Shown: in pieces, positions 10,550-22,450 of the stretch
Layout of the letters: each line of letters begins with the position of its first letter
Numbering within the stretch: position 1 is the stretch's first letter
Notes under the pieces: model-generated
The model's database searches: none
What the model was told of the DNA's origin: nothing
The model's input: only the letters and a program-made list of their open reading frames with translations
Made by a program: the position numbers and the translations under genes
NCBI GenBank assembly: GCA_964019135.1
Contig: OZ025249.1
Span: 32,935,759-32,999,758 of the forward strand
Direction: 5' to 3'
DNA from: Arenicola marina
Taxonomy: Eukaryota; Annelida; Polychaeta; Arenicolidae
Length of the DNA stretch: 64,000 bases

Positions 10550-11165
10550 AAACCTACACTCCCCTACATGTTGAACAATCCTCTACAATCCCCTACACTA
10601 TGGACAATCCCCTGCACTCTCCTACACTATAGGCAATCCCCTACACTTCCCAACACAATGGACAATCCCCTACACTCCCCTACACTATGGACAATCCCCT
10701 ACACTTCCCTATACAATGGACAATCCCTTACACTGTGGACAATCCTCTACACCGCTCTACACAATGGACAATCTTCTACACCGCCCTACACAATGGACAC
10801 TCCCCTACACCGCCCTACACAATGGACAATCCCCTACACACTCCTACACTATGGACAATCCTCTACACTTCCCTACACAATGGACAATCCCCTACACACT
10901 CCTACACTATGGACAATCCCCTACACTTCCCTACCCAATGGACAATCCCCTACACCGCCCTACACAATGGACAATCCCCTACACACTCCTACACTATGGA
11001 CAATCCCCTACACTTCCCTACCCAATGGATAATCCCCTACACCGCTGTCCACAATGGACAATCCCCTACAAACTCCTACACTATGGACAATCCCCTACAC
11101 TTCCCTACCCAATGGACAATCCCCTACACCGCCCTACACAATGGAAAATCCCCTACCCTCTCCAC
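10550..11165. repeat. 29-bp minisatellite following the 20-bp array
   Basis: About 21 copies of a 29-bp unit made of ATGGACAATCCCCTACAC plus a variable TCCCCTACACT, CGCCCTACACA or TTCCCTACACA part. It shares the CCCCTACAC core with the adjoining 20-bp array. The GGACAATCC piece is already present as sporadic inserts in that array. Confidence 0.9.
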
Positions 11166-11551
11166 TGCATGAGCTATCTACTTCTTTAACGGGGCAAGCA
11201 AAGGACATCAATCCATGATACCTCAATGAACCTATTAAATCTTTTCACACTTCATTATCGTCACTACCTTATTATTAACAATATTGCCTAATAAACTGCC
11301 AATGCCAAAAGTGTTTAAAGCGTGACACACGGGTTTTCATATCACCAAGCATCCGCCAACAGCAAAAGATGTGGGCGCCAGGACTAGAGAAGGTTTTTTT
11401 TTCGTGTAATGAACGCAAATGCATATCAGCACCTGCTGGCGTGACGTCATCACTGGAGGGGTGGCTTAACCAGTTAACCCCACGTCGACGACAGACAATG
11501 TCATAAACATGTCTCTGCGACGTGGTGTGTCTACAGCAGAAGCTGATCCCA
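11166..11551. other. Short unique stretch between two arrays
   Basis: No gene seen. A CRE-like GTGACGTCATCAC occurs near 11441-11453. Confidence 0.4.
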
Positions 11552-12293
11552 AGATTATTTATCTACCCAGCGATCTTATGACGGTTATGTATCTACCGAG
11601 CGACATTAGGACGGTTGTGTATCTACAGACCGACCGTATGATGGTTATATATCTACCAAGAGACCTTATGGTGGATATATATCTACTAAGATACCTTATA
11701 CTGATTATATATCTACCAAGAGACCTTATGGTAGTTATATATCTACCAAGAGACCTTATGGTAGTTATATATCTACCAAAAGACCTTATGGTGGTTATAT
11801 ATCTACCAAGAGACCTTATAATGGTTATATATCTACCAAGAGATCTTATGATGATTATATATCTACCAAGAGACCTTAGGGTGGTTATATATCTACTAAG
11901 ATACCTTATGGTGATTATATATCTACCAAGAGACCTTATGGTGGTTATATATCTACCAAGAGACCTTATGGTGGTTATATATCTACTAAGATACCTTATG
12001 GTGATTATATATCTACCAAGAGACCTTATGGTGGTTATATATCTACCAAGAGACCTTATGGTGGTTATATATCTACCAAGAGACCTTATGGTGGTTATAT
12101 ATCTACCAAGAGACCTTATGGTGGTTATATATATACCAAGAGACCTTATGGTGGTTATATATCTACCAAGAGACTTTATGACGGTTCTGTGTTCACCAAG
12201 CGTCCTTGATATGGTTATATATCTACCAAGATACCTTAAAATGGTTCTGTCTCTACCGAGCGACCGTATGATGGTTATGTCTCTACCGAGCGA
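11552..12293. repeat. 30-bp minisatellite, ATATATCTACCAAGAGACC type
   Basis: About 25 tandem 30-bp units with central TTATATATCTACCAAGAG. Outer units (11552-11650 and 12180-12293) are diverged, with ACCGAGCGAC in place of ACCAAGAGAC; inner units are nearly identical. Since 30 is divisible by three, one frame on each strand stays open over about 250 codons (repeat peptides YLPRDLMVVI and its reverse-strand partner). Simultaneous opening of both strands is a composition effect, so I do not call a CDS. Confidence 0.9.
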
Positions 12294-13143
12294 CGTTCGT
12301 CGCCAGTGGTTGCGGTGCACGTGACCGTATCACCAGAATGCCACCTGTATCCTTCCGCACGGCCAGACAAATAGATCCGCCAGATGTTGCTGCCTCCTTC
12401 GTCGCTTCCTATCAATCTCGTATCGACAGATTCACAGCTTGCGGCTCACAAATCCTCCAGCCCCTGGCTCCCATAGCTCTTGCCTTGTGACCTTTAGAGA
12501 GACCCCGATTTTTGCCAATTTTTGGCAATAAGTGGCGTTTGATTACAACCGAAGCGATGTATCGCAGTGTGCATTTTCATATGGTTTCCATTTTTTTTTA
12601 AATATTAAATTGCGTCGGTAAATGATACCTTGCTGGTGTTTAGGCTCTCGCACGCCATGGTAGATGGTCAGCATGCGCAGGCGAATAAGCTGCCGTTGCT
12701 AAGTTACCGGTAATGACACCCACTTAAATATCCGTAACATATTTTATTTTCGCTTCTAACTAGAAAATACTCACGGGCACCGCCCTCCCCTTCCTCCACT
12801 ACACCCCTTTATCCCACCTACTCTCCCCCCTTTCAGATTGTATCCGTGTCACGCGAGGCGCAGGCCGGACCGGAAGGACTGTCCAATACTACGGCCGATT
12901 ACATGAGCAAAAAACAGTGTGTAGTTGCGAAATCTCTCACCAGAGGGAGACACGGCGGGAGGTAGACAAGGTTGGTTTTCGCTAATATTAGACCAGTGAT
13001 CGATCTTCTACCGCCTTTAATGTCCGATGGCAATAACCTACAGTTTTATGGGTTTAATTTGGAGCATATTACAGTAGCGGGTATCCCGGGGGGGGGGGGG
13101 GTACTCAATACATTACTTAGTTGTGGGGGGGGGGGCGTGATAA
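12294..13143. other. Stretch without recognisable gene
   Basis: Unique sequence with poly-G tracts at about 13088-13100 and 13125-13134. No coding signal recognised. Confidence 0.45.
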
Positions 13144-13396
13144 AGCCTCCCTTTTTCACCTCCAAATTCCGCTCGGAAGGGCGTTTTCCCGCCAAAATCC
13201 GCTCGGTAGGGGCGTTTAATTGCCAACAACCGCTCGGTAGGGGCGTTTTACCGCCAAATCTCCCTCAGGAGGGGTATTTTTTCCGTTGACCCACTCTATG
13301 TCGCACGTTTTCAGAGCACCGTCCCCGCCATCGCAAGTTTTAAAATATCCGCTCTATAGTGGTACCTTTTTCACCGCAAATGCCGCTCCCTCAGGC
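13144..13396. repeat. Degenerate repeats of about 31 bp, CCGCTCGGTAGGGGCGTTTT type
   Basis: Four or five diverged tandem units of 30-32 bp, each with CGCTCGG, GGGCGTTTT and GCCAAA blocks, at 13169-13286. A further diverged unit lies near 13340-13396. Copies differ a lot from each other, so the array is old or never expanded. Confidence 0.65.
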
Positions 13397-14810
13397 ATCA
13401 ACCGAAACCCGCGGAACCCCCACACCAGATTCATATAACAAGTTAATTGATAGGAGGGCCATGAAGCAAGAGGAAAACGGATATTGGAACGCCTATAGAT
13501 GTCTCCCTTGATACATTTCCCCAGCTACCTTTCTATAGCTGCCCAGCCAGTTGCCATCTCTCCGCTATTAGCAATAATGATATTTTAGTGATAATGATTA
13601 TATTCCGGGTGGCAGCACCACATGATTTCACAGACTGTACGGCAATGCTCACGCCGTGTTGAGCCGTAAACGTTAGAGAATACAATGTGGGCGGCCAATA
13701 GGCTATGGAAGGGTTAAATTGTTTAACGGCAAGAATGAAATGAACGGCGGATGAACCGGAACTGCCGGAACCGGAACTGCCTTTCCGGTGAGGAATGCCG
13801 TAAGAACCACGTGGGACGTTGGAGATATTCTGCCCCCCCCCCCCCCCCCACCCCACCCCCACCACCACCACCACCTTCCACGCGCGGGCCACGGCATTGC
13901 ACCGCCACCACCTTCCACGCGCGGGCCACGGCATTGCACCGCCACCAGAGGGCAGCACTGTTCTGTGTCGGCTACGGCATTCGCAATTGATATCAAAACT
14001 GACAAAAAAAAATTGGCACATCATTACCGGTTGAACAAGGTATTACTACTAACACATAGAGTCTACCGGTGTTTTATTTGGACGCCACTAGGTCGAGTGG
14101 TGCTCACCTGTTGGCGGAGCACGCCTATGTATGCACGTATAATGGGATGCGCTTGGCACTGAAGGAATACATCTATACGCGCACTCTCTGTCAGGGCAAA
14201 GAACTCATGTCTTCATGGCGGGTTAAAACAATATTATACAGTTCACGGCAGCACAATGTTGAAGAGAATTAACCAAGAATCATGTAAATACAAAACATTA
14301 CTTGAAGAGTACGATTCGTAATTCTTTATCTGCCATATATGTAAATCTAAGAGTGAGCGGCTGGCCAACCTCCCCCCCCCCCCCCCGTTCCTCTCCCTGA
14401 AAATATGAAGACGAAATGGAAATGGTGACAAAAGTTACGACTCGGGTGTGATGGCGAGGGGGAGGGGGGGGGCAAGTGTATCTAACCGATACACGTTACA
14501 CGTGGTTCGCCCCTCCCAACCCCTCTTTTCGGGGACTTCACATATCAGACTCCATGTATATATTTTGGCATATTAACATAATATAATTTCATCATCATCA
14601 GTCAGAGACTTTAAATATTGATGCTAAATGACACTATTTTGTAGCTCGTGTTTCCGTGGCACCGCCAGACAGATCTAAAGTGCTGCCTTTACTCCCCTTG
14701 CTGAGAGACTGACAGGATGTGTGCCACTGACAGCGACACCTGCTACATATATGAACATGCGAACATTGTATGAGGCGTCAAACCATGGCCTCAAATTCTT
14801 CCCGGTTTCG
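13397..14810. other. Stretch without recognisable gene
   Basis: Contains a poly-C tract (13832-13849), a (CCA)n run, and a 37-bp direct duplication carrying TTCCACGCGCGGGCCACGGC at about 13870-13943. Further poly-C (14371-14386) and G-rich (14455-14471) tracts follow. The Pro/Gly-rich open frames across these tracts are composition artefacts. Confidence 0.45.
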
Positions 14811-14852
14811 CACCCCGCACCCCGCACCCCGCACTCCGCACCCCGCATCGCA
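14811..14852. repeat. 7-bp repeat, (CACCCCG)n
   Basis: Six heptamer copies of CACCCCG with two variants. Short, simple and non-coding. Confidence 0.75.
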
Positions 14853-15370
14853 CCTGCATCCACTTCCCGATAGGTGCAGGTATGGTACTGCGTCTCTCTT
14901 ATGTTGCACACATGGGCGGAAATAACATCTAGCTGTGAAAAGTTGTGTTAAAAAATGAGTTAAATCAACCGTCTCACACTGTGCCAGATTCGACTGCTAA
15001 TGCTCCGCGATACAATTGAGATACAATATACATGTACGCCAAAAACGTCTGATGATAAATGGCGGCGTAGAGACATGTGCACGTCCCTGAATATGCCACC
15101 TATGGGTATACACATTGATGTATTTCGTATCAATGTTACGTTCTTTGCTAGAGCACTGTTCAATTGTCAAAAAAAATCCAGTTTCCTTTACAAAGAGATA
15201 AATGACTAAATGTTGCCTATATTCAGCATCTGGTTGTATGCTATGGGCTTAGAATACGCCAAGCGCGTTAGATATTATATTAGATTTATCCTGCACTCAG
15301 TGGAATGGAAATACGCTAATCGCCGTAGATCTGTATGGTGGCGCTTGGACAATTCCTTGATTCACCGCGC

Positions 15371-15666
15371 TAGACATACACCGACGGCGCATGTACCTGG
15401 GCACAGTCTGAGACGCTAGACATACACCGACGGCGCATGTACCTGGGCACAGTCTGAGACGCTAGACATACACCGACGGCGCATGTACCTGGGCACAGTC
15501 TGTGTTCACTCTGTTAGACATACACCGACGGCGCATTTACCTGGGCACAGTCTGGGTCACCCCGCTAGACATACACCGACAGCGCATGTACCTGGGCACA
15601 GTCTGTGTTCACTCTGTTAGACATACACCGACGGCGCATGTACCTGGGTACAGTCTGTGTTCACCC
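15371..15666. repeat. 46-52 bp minisatellite with two length classes
   Basis: Six tandem copies begin AGACATACACCGACGGCGCA. Spacings are 46, 46, 52, 51 and 52 bp. The difference comes from the unit end: GAGACGCT in short units, TGTTCACTCTGTT or GGTCACCCCGCT in long ones. The 5' 40 bp are nearly invariant while the 3' end varies in length. Confidence 0.85.
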
Positions 15667-16180
15667 TGGCCGAAATCTCCAAGCGCTTGATACACATGGC
15701 AGCCCTGAACCAGAATCAGGTCACGACCAGTTTTACAGCCCCATCGTCGTTGCGATATTCGCTGACACGGATACGCACGTGGCTATTTAGGCCATCTAAA
15801 ACTCATCACAGCATAAAGAGAGGCACATTCAAGTGACGATGGCGATGTTTAGAGGCCCTCTGTACCATTGACACGCCCCCATGCATACAGCTCAGCCCTA
15901 GCCGTGGACACCGGCTATGTTGTGGACATGGGTATTCGGGCTCTAGCCATGAGCGGTGTGGGTTTCGCAACCCCGAGACGCAGTTAGAGTCTTTCTGTGA
16001 TGTATGGGGTAAGGAATTCAGCGCATTTTCGATACCCATCCCCCCCCCCGCCTCTCCACCCCAGCCACCGACGCCTATCCTGCCACGCTCCCCACTCTAC
16101 CTCATCGATTTTCCTGACTAATATTCTCACTTTTTTTCCTGTGTGACAAGAACTTATTCTTTTTTACGGCGCCGTAGTAA
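15667..16180. other. Stretch without recognisable gene
   Basis: Unique sequence with a short poly-C tract near 16040. No gene supported. Confidence 0.4.
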
Positions 16181-16595
16181 GTACGTATACACATATGCAT
16201 GATATACACATATGTACGTAATACACATGATACACATGTGCGTAAATACACATATATGTAAGATATACATGTACGTAATATACTCATGTGCCTAATATAC
16301 ACACGTGCGTAAAATACACATGTGCGTAACATAAACACACGCGTAATATAGGCATGTGCGTAATATACGCATGTGCGTATTGTACACATGTGCGTAATAT
16401 ACACATGTACGTAATAGACACATGTACGTAATATACACATGTGCGTATAGTGCACATGTGCGTTATATACACATGTGCGTAATGTACACATGTGCGTTAT
16501 ATACACATGTACGTAATACATTTCCATATATGTGCGTCATATACACAGGTGCGTAATATACACATGTGCGTATATGTCTACATGTCTATATGTCT
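16181..16595. repeat. ATACACATGTGCGTAAT array, alternating purine-pyrimidine
   Basis: About 24 imperfect units of 17-18 bp built on ATACACATGTGCGTA. Long stretches alternate purine and pyrimidine (ACACATGTGCGTA, ACATGTACGTA), the pattern that favours left-handed Z-DNA. ACATGT and TACGTA palindromes recur in every unit. The Tyr/Cys/Thr-rich minus-strand frame across it is a composition artefact. Confidence 0.85.
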
Positions 16596-17195
16596 AGTCA
16601 CGTCGCCTTCCCATGTAATGAGGAGTGGTTGCGCTTCTATAATTTGCCTAGTTATCTACCTGGTGTATTTTTTAGGGAGGCGAAGGTGGTGACATAAGCA
16701 TGGTGACCGAGCAACCAGCAGGTAACCTCAGCGTTGTATAGTAATTACCTGCAAGTAAGTTGAGACAATGAAGCAGACAACTCGCACAGGGCTAATCAGT
16801 CACGCCAGATCTGGGTCAGCAGTCCCGCTAGAGGAGTTTATAATCCCAACGTCATGTTTAATTAAAATCTCGGCAATTTATAATTTAAAAAAATCACTGG
16901 TAGAATAAACTCGTAGTGTAAGAGGTTCGCCAAACGCCACGTAGCGGCTATAGGACTACGGCCCCATAATATGCACGACATACGGTCAAACAATAAAACT
17001 CAAACACCGTGTTTCAACACAGAATACAACCATGCCTTCCATAGAACGCCAATGTCCTCATTTTTCGGTAGGAGTATTACTTACTGTAAGCCACTGAAAC
17101 CCCAGTGTGTCGGACTAACTGCCACCCCCCCCCCCCCTCGCACATAATAAATCTAAAGATTTCCGCACGGGAGCCAATCCCATAATTATAGTGTG
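16596..17195. other. Stretch without recognisable gene
   Basis: Unique AT-rich sequence with a poly-C tract at about 17124-17136. No gene supported. Confidence 0.4.
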
Positions 17196-17371
17196 CAGCG
17201 TCAGCGTCAGCGTCACAGTGAGCGTCAGCGTCAGCGTCACAGTGAGCGTCAGCGCCAGCGTCACAGTCAGCGTCAGCGTCAGCGTCACAGTCAGCGTCAG
17301 CGTCAGCGCCAGCGTCACAGTTAGCGTCAGCGTCAGCGTCACAGTCAGCGTCAGCGTCAGCGCCAGCGTCT
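17196..17371. repeat. (CAGCGT)n hexamer array with CACAGT interruptions
   Basis: Hexamers CAGCGT and CAGCGC are punctuated at regular intervals by CACAGT, giving a higher-order period of about 24-30 bp. Both strands are open in one frame (Ser-Val or Leu-Thr dipeptides) because the period is divisible by three. Confidence 0.85.
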
Positions 17372-17439
17372 TAGTGTGTCTTACTACGTGTTGGTGCAAT
17401 GAATATCCCGGGACGATAAAGGATAAATGAATGAAGTGC

Positions 17440-17545
17440 GCTCCAGATTACGTGTCTGGGCCCGGATTCGCACCCATGGGATATGAACCCAGGACCTGTT
17501 GAGCTGCGGTCTAGTGCGCTAACCACTGGCCAAGCTACTCCGCCA
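17440..17545 (-). mobile_element. Head of a second tRNA-derived SINE family, reverse orientation
   Basis: The reverse complement reads like a tRNA: GGCGGAGTAGCTTGGCCAGT with TGGTTAG as A box, and GGTTCATATCC (17480-17490) as B box, followed by CATGGGTGCGAATCCGGGCC. It differs from the 31.6-kb family and no body or tail is recognisable. The extra GGGTGCGAATCC after the B box and the lack of a matching acceptor stem argue against a functional tRNA gene. Confidence 0.6.
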
Positions 17546-19240
17546 CCCCCCCCCCCTCCACGACTGAAAGTGGGAAAACCAGAAGGAAATAATATCACGT
17601 GTGTGGATGGATCACTGGTATTATTGCCAAAATTTATAAATCTGTCTTATCAAGGAATCATGTGTTAATAATAACGAAGACGAGTATCGATCCCCATCGT
17701 AACAAACGCCTTTACGGGAACGACCGTATATACCGTTCCAGATACCCCTGGCGACATCTATCGTCAACAATCGGGTATCGGGTTAGAAAACCGATCCGGC
17801 ATGCGATTACCATGCCTGCGTATGGAGTTGGTTCAGGTGCCCGGCTTCAAAGTTACTTTTGTCAGCGGTAGGTTGGCTCTATGTTATGGTTATTCTCAGA
17901 GCAGAAGTCCCTTTAAATTTTAACAATAATAGAATCACAGCTTATATTTCACTAGATTAAGAACAGTTTAAAGGTCCTGTCTGCCGGGCTCCCCGTTAGG
18001 CATGTCTGGTTGCTATGCAACAAGCCGCAACAAGGCCCAGGTGCTATGTCACACGAAGGCGCTCAGATTCGCATTGAAACGACAGTGTATGTGTAGACCA
18101 GCCTATATCATCGCTTTATGACAAGTTACAATGGGTACACCTCGGATGCAAAAATTGTGTATTATTCTGTCAACTTTATATTACTGAATTAGACTTTTGA
18201 TGATACAAAATAGTTTCCAGAAAGATAATTATTTTCGCACTGAACGAAGACCATCAAGATGCCGGGAATAGAACCGCTTTCCTGCCACGCACAGCGCAGT
18301 GAAAATTAAAGCTATAAATCCGTACTCGCCTTTTGCGTGCTCTTTATGCGACCAAGCAGCGCAAGGCGGGCTAGAGTGACCCGAAACATGCCAGGAATTC
18401 CCCTGGAACGGTAACCCAAAGCGTAGAAAAAAAGAAGAAGATCAGGTCCAAATATCACTTGTATGACGCCAACGGCATGACGTCACGCAACGTTGGCTCC
18501 TAAGTATTGTACTCACATTTGCAGACGTATCTTGCAGATGTATCCACGGCTCACAATGAACAAACCGCTGGTTCTCAAACCAAGTCGGATATCCTAAATG
18601 GGAGCACAGTCGTATCCTGGGGGATGTCAACAGTCTTTTTCCTTCCTCATTCTGCACTTTTTATCCAAGCAAAATAGATTGCTTGGGGCTGAAGTAGTCG
18701 AAGTCGAAGTCGTGTGTGATGTCACTGACGGCTATAACGCCCTCCAGACGACGTTTACAGCGTCGGATGATGGCCAACGTCTACCTGGTGGCTCCCTCTG
18801 TCGGATCGTACATGTATCATTAAAACCAGCGCCTCATCGGTCTATGCCATGTATTATCGCCCACCAGCTGGTATTGACATGTTCGTCCGCAGCCCGAACA
18901 ACCAGACTGACTTTAACTCTAGCATAAACAGAGTATATTATATACAAGGGATGTATCGATCCCGAGCCAAATGGCGGAGAGGGCCCGGTGTCAAGTCTCT
19001 TCCTGTTGTTATTGTTACTGATTAATTTGGGGCTTGTTTTCCAGTGGTTCTGTTCGTTGTCTTTTAACACTTCACAACTGGCGGTACGACCATATCCTTC
19101 CGGTGTCATCAGGGGGAATGGCACATGACATGGCTCCCTTGGGGTTTACCAGACCAGAGAGCTGGTTGATCACTCCGCTGGCATGGGAGTGGCGCCTACT
19201 GATTGCTTGACGAGCCGCCCGCGATCGCTTCACGATCTAG
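17546..19240. other. Stretch without recognisable gene
   Basis: Unique sequence. It holds a poly-C tract at about 17546-17556, a CRE-like ATGACGTCACG near 18477 and a short GAAGTC repeat near 18695-18712. Open frames here have no recognisable domain. Confidence 0.4.
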
Positions 19241-19660
19241 CTCTCTACATGTCTTCGTGTCTTTGTAAGCAGCAAGAACTTACGACCGAGAGGACCAGCT
19301 GCAGGCAGCCTGCAGGATGAGGGCCGCCGCGGCTGCTGCTGCTGCTGCCGGTGGTGGTGGTGTGGCGATCAGGTCTTCCGGTATATATACACAGACCATG
19401 CAGCGGTGTCCTCGCCGCGCCTCGTCTTGCCAGCCACCTGCGACCACCTAGCACTGCACGCCCTGGCGTTCTGCCTGCCAATGCGTCCGCCCGTCTGTCG
19501 AGAGGGGGTGGTATTCACAGCAGGGCCGCTGGGCGGGCGGGCGGGCGGATGGGCGGCCGGGCCAGGCCAAACGGGCTAGGGGGGCTGGCGGGCTGACGAC
19601 GCGGGTAGGCCGACCGGCGGACACAGTTATTGCAGCTAGGCCCAAGCTTTTCTGGGGGGC
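19241..19660. other. CpG-rich patch with TATA-like element
   Basis: A GC- and CpG-rich patch with CTG and GGT triplet runs (19331-19362), a TATATATA near 19381-19390 and GGGCGGGCGGGCGG near 19531. On the minus strand an ATG near 19400 opens a frame that meets a GTAAGT donor-like site near 19275. This could be a promoter or first exon, but no protein domain supports it. Confidence 0.25.
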
Positions 19661-19721
19661 CCGATAGAGCAGGCAGGGTAGGCTGGGGGAGGGGGAGGGG
19701 GGGGTGTCGGGGAGGGGAAGA

Positions 19722-19821
19722 GGGAAGAGTAAGATGTAGCAATACTAGGAACATTTCTGGGGGAGGGGGAGGGGGAGGGGAGGGGGAAGAGTAAGGGTAT
19801 AGCAATACTAGGAACGTTTCT
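19722..19821. repeat. Two direct repeats in a G-rich tract
   Basis: The segment GGGAAGAGTAAG, then TAGCAATACTAGGAAC and TTTCT, occurs twice (19722-19758 and 19785-19821), separated by a GGGGGA-rich spacer. Confidence 0.7.
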
Positions 19822-20520
19822 TTAACCAAGATGTGTTGGCGGGCGTCACCAGAGGGGCTACATAATTCGGCACTCAAGATATACAGTTCACACAGTCAAG
19901 AGGACAGGCGGATTTACGGCTATGGTAAGGGGTGGTGTTGGGGTAGAGGGGGATGTCGGGATGCCATATTTCCGGTGACTGGTTCCTCATTTCGATTGTT
20001 AACTACAGGGGATTTAGGGACGATTGATCGGTAGATACAGAGAGTCAGAGAGGGCGAGGGGGGAGGGGAAGGTGGCGGTAGAGAGGTAAGGAATGCTCAG
20101 TAGATTTCCTGCCAAGTAGTGTGTTGTTCACAGCTGGCTGGTCAGCGAGGCAGACAACGTGCCAAAGCTGGCCGACCAAGCCATGGTGTGTTGATGATAG
20201 GCGTTCATTGGGGATCTCCTGACAGCTGGTTTGGCAGTGGCCGGCGTGGGCTTGATGTGACCTTGCCTTGGCCTTGCTGTGCCTTAACCTTTGCCCGGCC
20301 TTGCCTTGGGTTAGCTTTAGTCTGACCTTCACAGAGGTGGATCAAAAGATTTGGCTTTAGGCGGGAGAGAGAGCGATTTTGCCACATACCTTGTGTTGTT
20401 TTATTAAGAAGTCTAGTCGCCTTTCTGCCTTAGAATGGCGCTGCTTGCTTCTATGGCCGTGGGCTTGCATTAACCTACTTCTGGTCAGATTTCGGGAGAG
20501 CAACCATATTCTGGGCCGTG
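19822..20520. other. Stretch without recognisable gene
   Basis: CCTTG-rich low-complexity sequence near 20255-20325. No coding signal recognised. Confidence 0.4.
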
Positions 20521-21125
20521 ATTTTTCTCGACCTTGACTCGGTCCTGTTTTACCTTGACCTTGACTCCGCTCTGTTTTAGGTTGACTATGGTTCGGCTTT
20601 GTTTTGACGTGACCTTGGTTCAGTCTTAATTTGGCTTGACCTTAGCTGATCCCTATTTTGGGTTCACCTTATGTTTGGTTAGCCGTATGTTGGTTTGACT
20701 TTGGGTCGGCCGCATTTTGGTTTGACTTTGGGTCGGCCGCATTTTGGTTTGACTTTGGCTCGATGTTGTTTTGACTTTGGCTCGGTGTTGCTTTGACCTT
20801 TGCTCGGCCGCATTTTGGTTTGACTGGCTCGATGTTGTTTTGACTTTGGCTCGGTGTTGTTTTAACTTTGGCTCGGTGTTGTTTTAACTTTGGCTCGGTG
20901 TTGTTTTGATCTTGGCTAGGCAGTATTTTGGCTTGACCTTGGTTCGGTGTTGTTTTGACCTTGGCTAGGCCGTATTTTGGCTTGACCTTGGCTCCATGTT
21001 GTTTTGACCTCGGGGAGTTTTTCTTTTCACCTGCCCTTGGTTCGGGATTGATTTGGCATGACCTTGACTGAGCTCTGATTAGAATTGCCCTTCGCTCGTC
21101 CCCTGGTTTGGCTTAACCTTGGCGT
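20521..21125. repeat. Degenerate repeat, TTTTGACTTTGGCTCGGTGT type
   Basis: About 20 diverged units of roughly 23-33 bp with the blocks GTTTTGAC, CTTGGCTCGG and TGTTG or CCGCATTTTGG. Unit lengths vary, so this is an old array decayed by substitution and indels. Confidence 0.7.
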
Positions 21126-21868
21126 TTCAACCTCACGGAGGGGTGACCCCCTTTACCCAGCCAGCCGGCCAGCCGGCCAGCCGCCCCGGGCCTGAAGATC
21201 GCCAAGAATCGCAGCCACGCTAAACCCTGATTGCATCTGCGTAAACAATGTCGACCCAAGGCGTCCTTTCCGCCTCGGCCTTACGGGACCTCGGGGACAC
21301 ATACCTGCCGTCAGCTAAGGGGCCCCCTGGCCGCACAGCCGCCCCCAGGACGACATGGGGTCATGCCCCTGGGTGAGGCATGGGGCCGCATTATGGGGGT
21401 GGTGGGTGATTAAATATCATAAGGCAACAATAACTAACGGTAAATGCGGAGGTGGGTGTGGGTGTCTGGGGGGGGGGCAAAACAGACACCCCCACCCCCA
21501 GGGCACCCCCTCCACCCCGTCCAGTGGCCTCCCACCCCATCATAACCTCGGCTTTCAGTACGCCCACCCCTCCCCCACCCCCACCCCCTCCCCCACCCGC
21601 ATCAGCATTATGCCGTTGTATTTCTTCTGCGCAGATCGAGCAGTAATCACGGAGGTTAGGTTTTATGTTTACGATGCAAGTGGCTTTCCTACCCTAGATA
21701 CCCTAACTAGGCCCCCGTGTCCCAGGACAACATTATATAGAGAGAGAAACCTACATATACGTTATGCTGGGCCCCACGTTTAACTGGGTCATAACCAGCC
21801 GGTCTATAACTGGAGCAAAGATGGTGAAAAGAATCTTCACAGTCTGCTTGCTGCCCGAACCCTAGCGA
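21126..21868. other. GC-rich stretch without recognisable gene
   Basis: Includes a CCAGCCGG cluster near 21160-21182 and C-rich CCCCCACC runs near 21480-21600. Open frames are Pro-rich artefacts. Confidence 0.4.
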
Positions 21869-22150
21869 CGGGGTGGGGGGTGGGGGTGGGGGTGGTGAGG
21901 GCGAGGAGAGGAGAGGAGAAGGCGAGGGGGGTGGAGGGGGTCTTGCTGTCCCATTTCACGGTGCAATGGCGGCCTGGTGATGCGGTCTGACGGGCCGCTT
22001 TATTGCCACATTCTTGGCATTGAGTCTTGTCCGAGGTAGGCTTAATGACGGCGGACGGAGGGAGGGGGTGTGTGTGGGGGGGGGAGGGGGGTAACGGGTA
22101 TAGGGTGTGTGTGTGTGTGTGGGGGGGGGGGGTATTGCGGGTTTAGAGGA
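21869..22150. repeat. G-rich low-complexity block with (GT)n
   Basis: Purine-rich GGGGTGG and GGAGAG runs, a (GT)n run near 22104-22120 and a poly-G tract near 22121-22132. Confidence 0.7.
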
Positions 22151-22169
22151 GAGAAGCGGTTGGTGAAGG

Positions 22170-22450
22170 CTGGCTTATTGACGGGAGGGGGAGGGGGTGG
22201 GTATTGGGGGTATGTAGGAGAGCCAGGTAGGGGGTGAATGTAGGTTTATTGACGGGAGGGGGAGGTGGGAATTGGGGGTATATAGAAACAGGTGGGGGGT
22301 GAAGGTAGGCTTATTGACGGGAGGGGGAGGGGGAGGGGGAGCGGGTGGGTATTGGGGGTATATAGGAGAGCCAGGTGGTGGGTGAAGCTAGGTTTATTGA
22401 CGAGAGGGAAGGGATATGGGTATAGGAGAAGGGGTGGAAGAAGGGGGCGG
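22170..22450. repeat. 65-83 bp G-rich minisatellite
   Basis: Four units, marked by TTATTGACGGGAGGGGGAGG at about 22175, 22246, 22311 and 22394 (the last diverged), each followed by ATTGGGGGTAT and AGCCAGGTG blocks. Spacings of 71, 65 and 83 bp come from different numbers of GGGGGA repeats. Confidence 0.75.

Noticed and set aside
17440..17545. Functional tRNA gene on the minus strand
   Set aside because: Acceptor-stem pairing is absent and extra sequence follows the T-arm region; a SINE head fits better.
19245..19481. First exon of a minus-strand gene with a GTAAGT donor
   Set aside because: An ATG and a donor-like site exist, but the frame is low-complexity (Thr, Ser, Gly runs) and no domain or downstream exon supports it.
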